Below the pieces are notes generated by a model. That model had not been told where the DNA came from, did no database searches, and was given only the letters and a program-made list of their open reading frames with translations. A stretch of DNA of 64,000 nt from Thermomicrobiales bacterium (GTDB taxonomy: Bacteria > Chloroflexota > Chloroflexia > Thermomicrobiales > CFX8). Made by a program: the position numbers and the translations under genes. The stretch covers positions 186,001-250,000 of the forward strand of contig JBAOIG010000005.1 in the NCBI GenBank assembly GCA_037045155.1. The letters are read 5' to 3'. Position 1 is the first letter of the stretch. Each line of letters begins with the position of its first letter. This document shows positions 62,491 to 64,000 of this stretch, one piece after another.

Positions 62491-63269
62491 CAGAGGCGTT
62501 CTCCCAGCTGTCGGCTGACCCGGTTGAACAGCAGATAGCCGACGACAACCATCACCAGCGCCGTCACAAACGTGCGGGCCATGAAGAAAGGATCCGGAAC
62601 GCCACCATAGTACAGGACGGTGTGAAGCTCGGCGATGATCGAGGCCATCGGGTTCACTCGATACATCAACGAGACATAATTCGGAGCGACATCTTCAACG
62701 CTATAGAAAATTGGCGTCATGAAGAACCAGGCCAACAATCCGACCTCGACGAGGACAGTGGTGTCGCGGAAGTAGATGTGGACGGCTGAGAGGATCAGCA
62801 CCGCGCCGATGAGGAACGTCATCTGGACGAGGATGATGACCGGAACGTAGAGGATCCATGGGGTGAAGTCCATCCCGGCAACCAGCATGGCAACCAGGAT
62901 GACCGGCAGGGCAAGGATGTAGTTGGCCATGTTGGAGGCGACGACGGAGATCGGCAGGAGGATGCGCGGGAAATAGACCTTGTTGATCAACGAGGCGTTA
63001 TCCACCAGCGAGGTCGTGCCGGCCGCAATACTCGTGGATGTCCAGTTCCAGGAAAGCAGGCCGATCAGCACGAAGACAGGGAAATGCGGGATGGTCTCGC
63101 CGAGCAGCTTGGTGAAGACAAAGGTGAACACCATCATCATCAGCAGCGGGTTGAGGAGTGACCAGAAGAAGCCAAGCATGGACGACTTGTAGCGGACCTT
63201 GAGGTCCTTGGCGACAAGGTTGCCGATGAGGCTTCGGTAGCGGATGATCTCGGCTGTCTGCGATACCAT
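62490..63269 (-). CDS. Polysaccharide ABC exporter permease (Wzm/TagG type, ABC-2)
   Basis: 259 residues. RYRSLIGNLVAKDLKVRYKSS at the N terminus, followed by six membrane helices (MLGFFWSLLNPLL, etc.), as in ABC-2 exporters Wzm/TagG. Stop overlaps the ATPase start. Partner of the Wzt-like protein. No glycosyltransferases are seen in the window. Confidence 0.93.
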   Translation of the reverse strand: MVSQTAEIIRYRSLIGNLVAKDLKVRYKSSMLGFFWSLLNPLLMMMVFTFVFTKLLGETIPHFPVFVLIGLLSWNWTSTSIAAGTTSLVDNASLINKVYFPRILLPISVVASNMANYILALPVILVAMLVAGMDFTPWILYVPVIILVQMTFLIGAVLILSAVHIYFRDTTVLVEVGLLAWFFMTPIFYSVEDVAPNYVSLMYRVNPMASIIAELHTVLYYGGVPDPFFMARTFVTALVMVVVGYLLFNRVSRQLGERL

Positions 63270-63493
63270 GCTCTGTCGTCCATTCCATTGCAGCCGATGC
63301 TACCGCGACGTTGCAGTATGGCCCAGCGGCAGGACGCGCGCCAACCTTCTCGTGGAGGTGGGGACGCGGAACCCGCGCGTGTTATCCTCCGGCGTCGCTG
63401 AAACCAGGCGCCGCTCGATGGGCGTCCATCGCCTGCGGACGGCGTCGAGCATCGTGCCGACACCGATCCGAATATCTGTGCTGGAGCCCCCAC

Positions 63494-64000
63494 ATGAGTC
63501 GCCATTCGACTGCTCTATCTTCTCGACGTACTCCGCGCATTCGGTTGGCATTCCTCGCGGCTCTGACACTCCTACTGGGCGCGTGCGGCGGACATTCCGG
63601 CAATCCAACAACTCCCGCGACGGGGTCAACCGGAAGCTCGACTCCAGTCGCAACAACAGCAATCACTACCGCAACGCTGATGACTCCGACCACGGCTACG
63701 ACAACGGGCGCCGCCGGCCCAACCCTGATGGCGATCGACCCGGCGGCGTTGCAATCCACCATCGACTCGCTCATGGCTGGAGTTTCCGGAGTGACGGCGG
63801 TGGAGATAGAGAATCCGGATGGCTCGATGCTGGCAGCCTGGAACGCGGGCGAGCAGATCGAGGCGGCGTCGCTCTACAAGTTGGGGATCATGGTCGAGAC
63901 ATACCGCCAGCGCGATGCCGGGATGCTGACGTTCGACGACCAGATCGTCCTGCAGGATTATCACTTCTCTGAGGGGAGTGATGTCTTTTCAGAAGACGAG
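63494..64000 (+). CDS. Lipoprotein class A beta-lactamase-like hydrolase (partial)
   Basis: 169 visible codons, cut by the window edge. Lipoprotein signal peptide with lipobox LLGAC31, then a long Thr/Ser/Pro-rich linker (35-75), and a penicillin-binding-type domain with the SxxK motif S127-L-Y-K130 after ENPDGSMLAAWNAGEQIEA. This matches secreted serine beta-lactamase class A-like hydrolases (PF13354 type). Start ATG 63494 has weak upstream GGAGCCC. Confidence 0.85.
   Translation, partial: MSRHSTALSSRRTPRIRLAFLAALTLLLGACGGHSGNPTTPATGSTGSSTPVATTAITTATLMTPTTATTTGAAGPTLMAIDPAALQSTIDSLMAGVSGVTAVEIENPDGSMLAAWNAGEQIEAASLYKLGIMVETYRQRDAGMLTFDDQIVLQDYHFSEGSDVFSEDE

Overview
The window is high-GC bacterial chromosomal DNA with tightly packed, often overlapping genes (ATGA and GTGA stop/start overlaps). 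The gene set is a system I cytochrome c maturation cluster with a Cys-type CcmE, a T-box controlled leucine operon, PknB-like kinase, chromosomal ParAB and many MFS/ABC exporters. Taken together it suggests a Chloroflexota bacterium, possibly of the Thermomicrobia/Sphaerobacter type. That placement is inferred from gene content and composition only; no 16S gene is present.

Left part (1-8.3 kb, + strand): the end of a peptide-type ABC importer (two permeases), a serine hydrolase, then a molybdenum-hydroxylase group: split XdhC, a MocA-type nucleotidyltransferase fused to a zinc ribbon and NUDIX domain, and a CoxL-like large subunit without its FAD and 2Fe-2S partners. About 900 bp of gene-poor DNA follows, with a possible crystallin-like micro-ORF.

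8.3-15.8 kb (- strand): a complete cytochrome c maturation operon read as resA-like, ccdA, copD-like, ccmE, ccmF, ccmH, a small membrane protein, ccmA, ccmB, ccmC, ccmD. A tRNA-Leu(UAG) gene lies just upstream. 15.9-22.9 kb: a small unknown gene, an A-type Fe-S carrier, then the leucine operon leuA-leuC-small ORF-leuD-leuB-DUF692 on the - strand. It is preceded by a promoter, a T-box leader and a terminator.

22.9-34.4 kb: a membrane Ser/Thr kinase, two coupled small acidic proteins, a structured 0.5 kb stretch with micro-ORFs, parA-parB, an SDR/M20 pair, and ftsH-fabD-fabF. 34.6-43.8 kb: an HD hydrolase, two divergent MFS exporters, a metallo-beta-lactamase-fold hydrolase, a CoA-transferase/enoyl-CoA hydratase pair, an ABC-F ATPase with an inverted repeat over its start, and pdxH.

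43.9-64 kb: a tandem two-module malic enzyme whose first module has lost metal ligands, a 16-bp parS-like palindrome 20 kb from parAB, a long divergent ThyX, CoxG, a DHA2 exporter, an AAA-like protein without Walker A, a copper chaperone behind a CsoR-like operator, a four-gene MacB/FtsX-type ABC operon, a polysaccharide exporter pair (Wzm/Wzt type), and the beginning of a lipoprotein class A beta-lactamase-like hydrolase cut by the right edge.

No CRISPR array, insertion sequence, prophage or rRNA was seen. The strongest leads are the tandem malic enzyme, the DUF692 (MNIO-type) gene coupled to leuB, the Cys/Phe CcmE, the MocA-NUDIX fusion, the parS-like site and the ABC-F leader.
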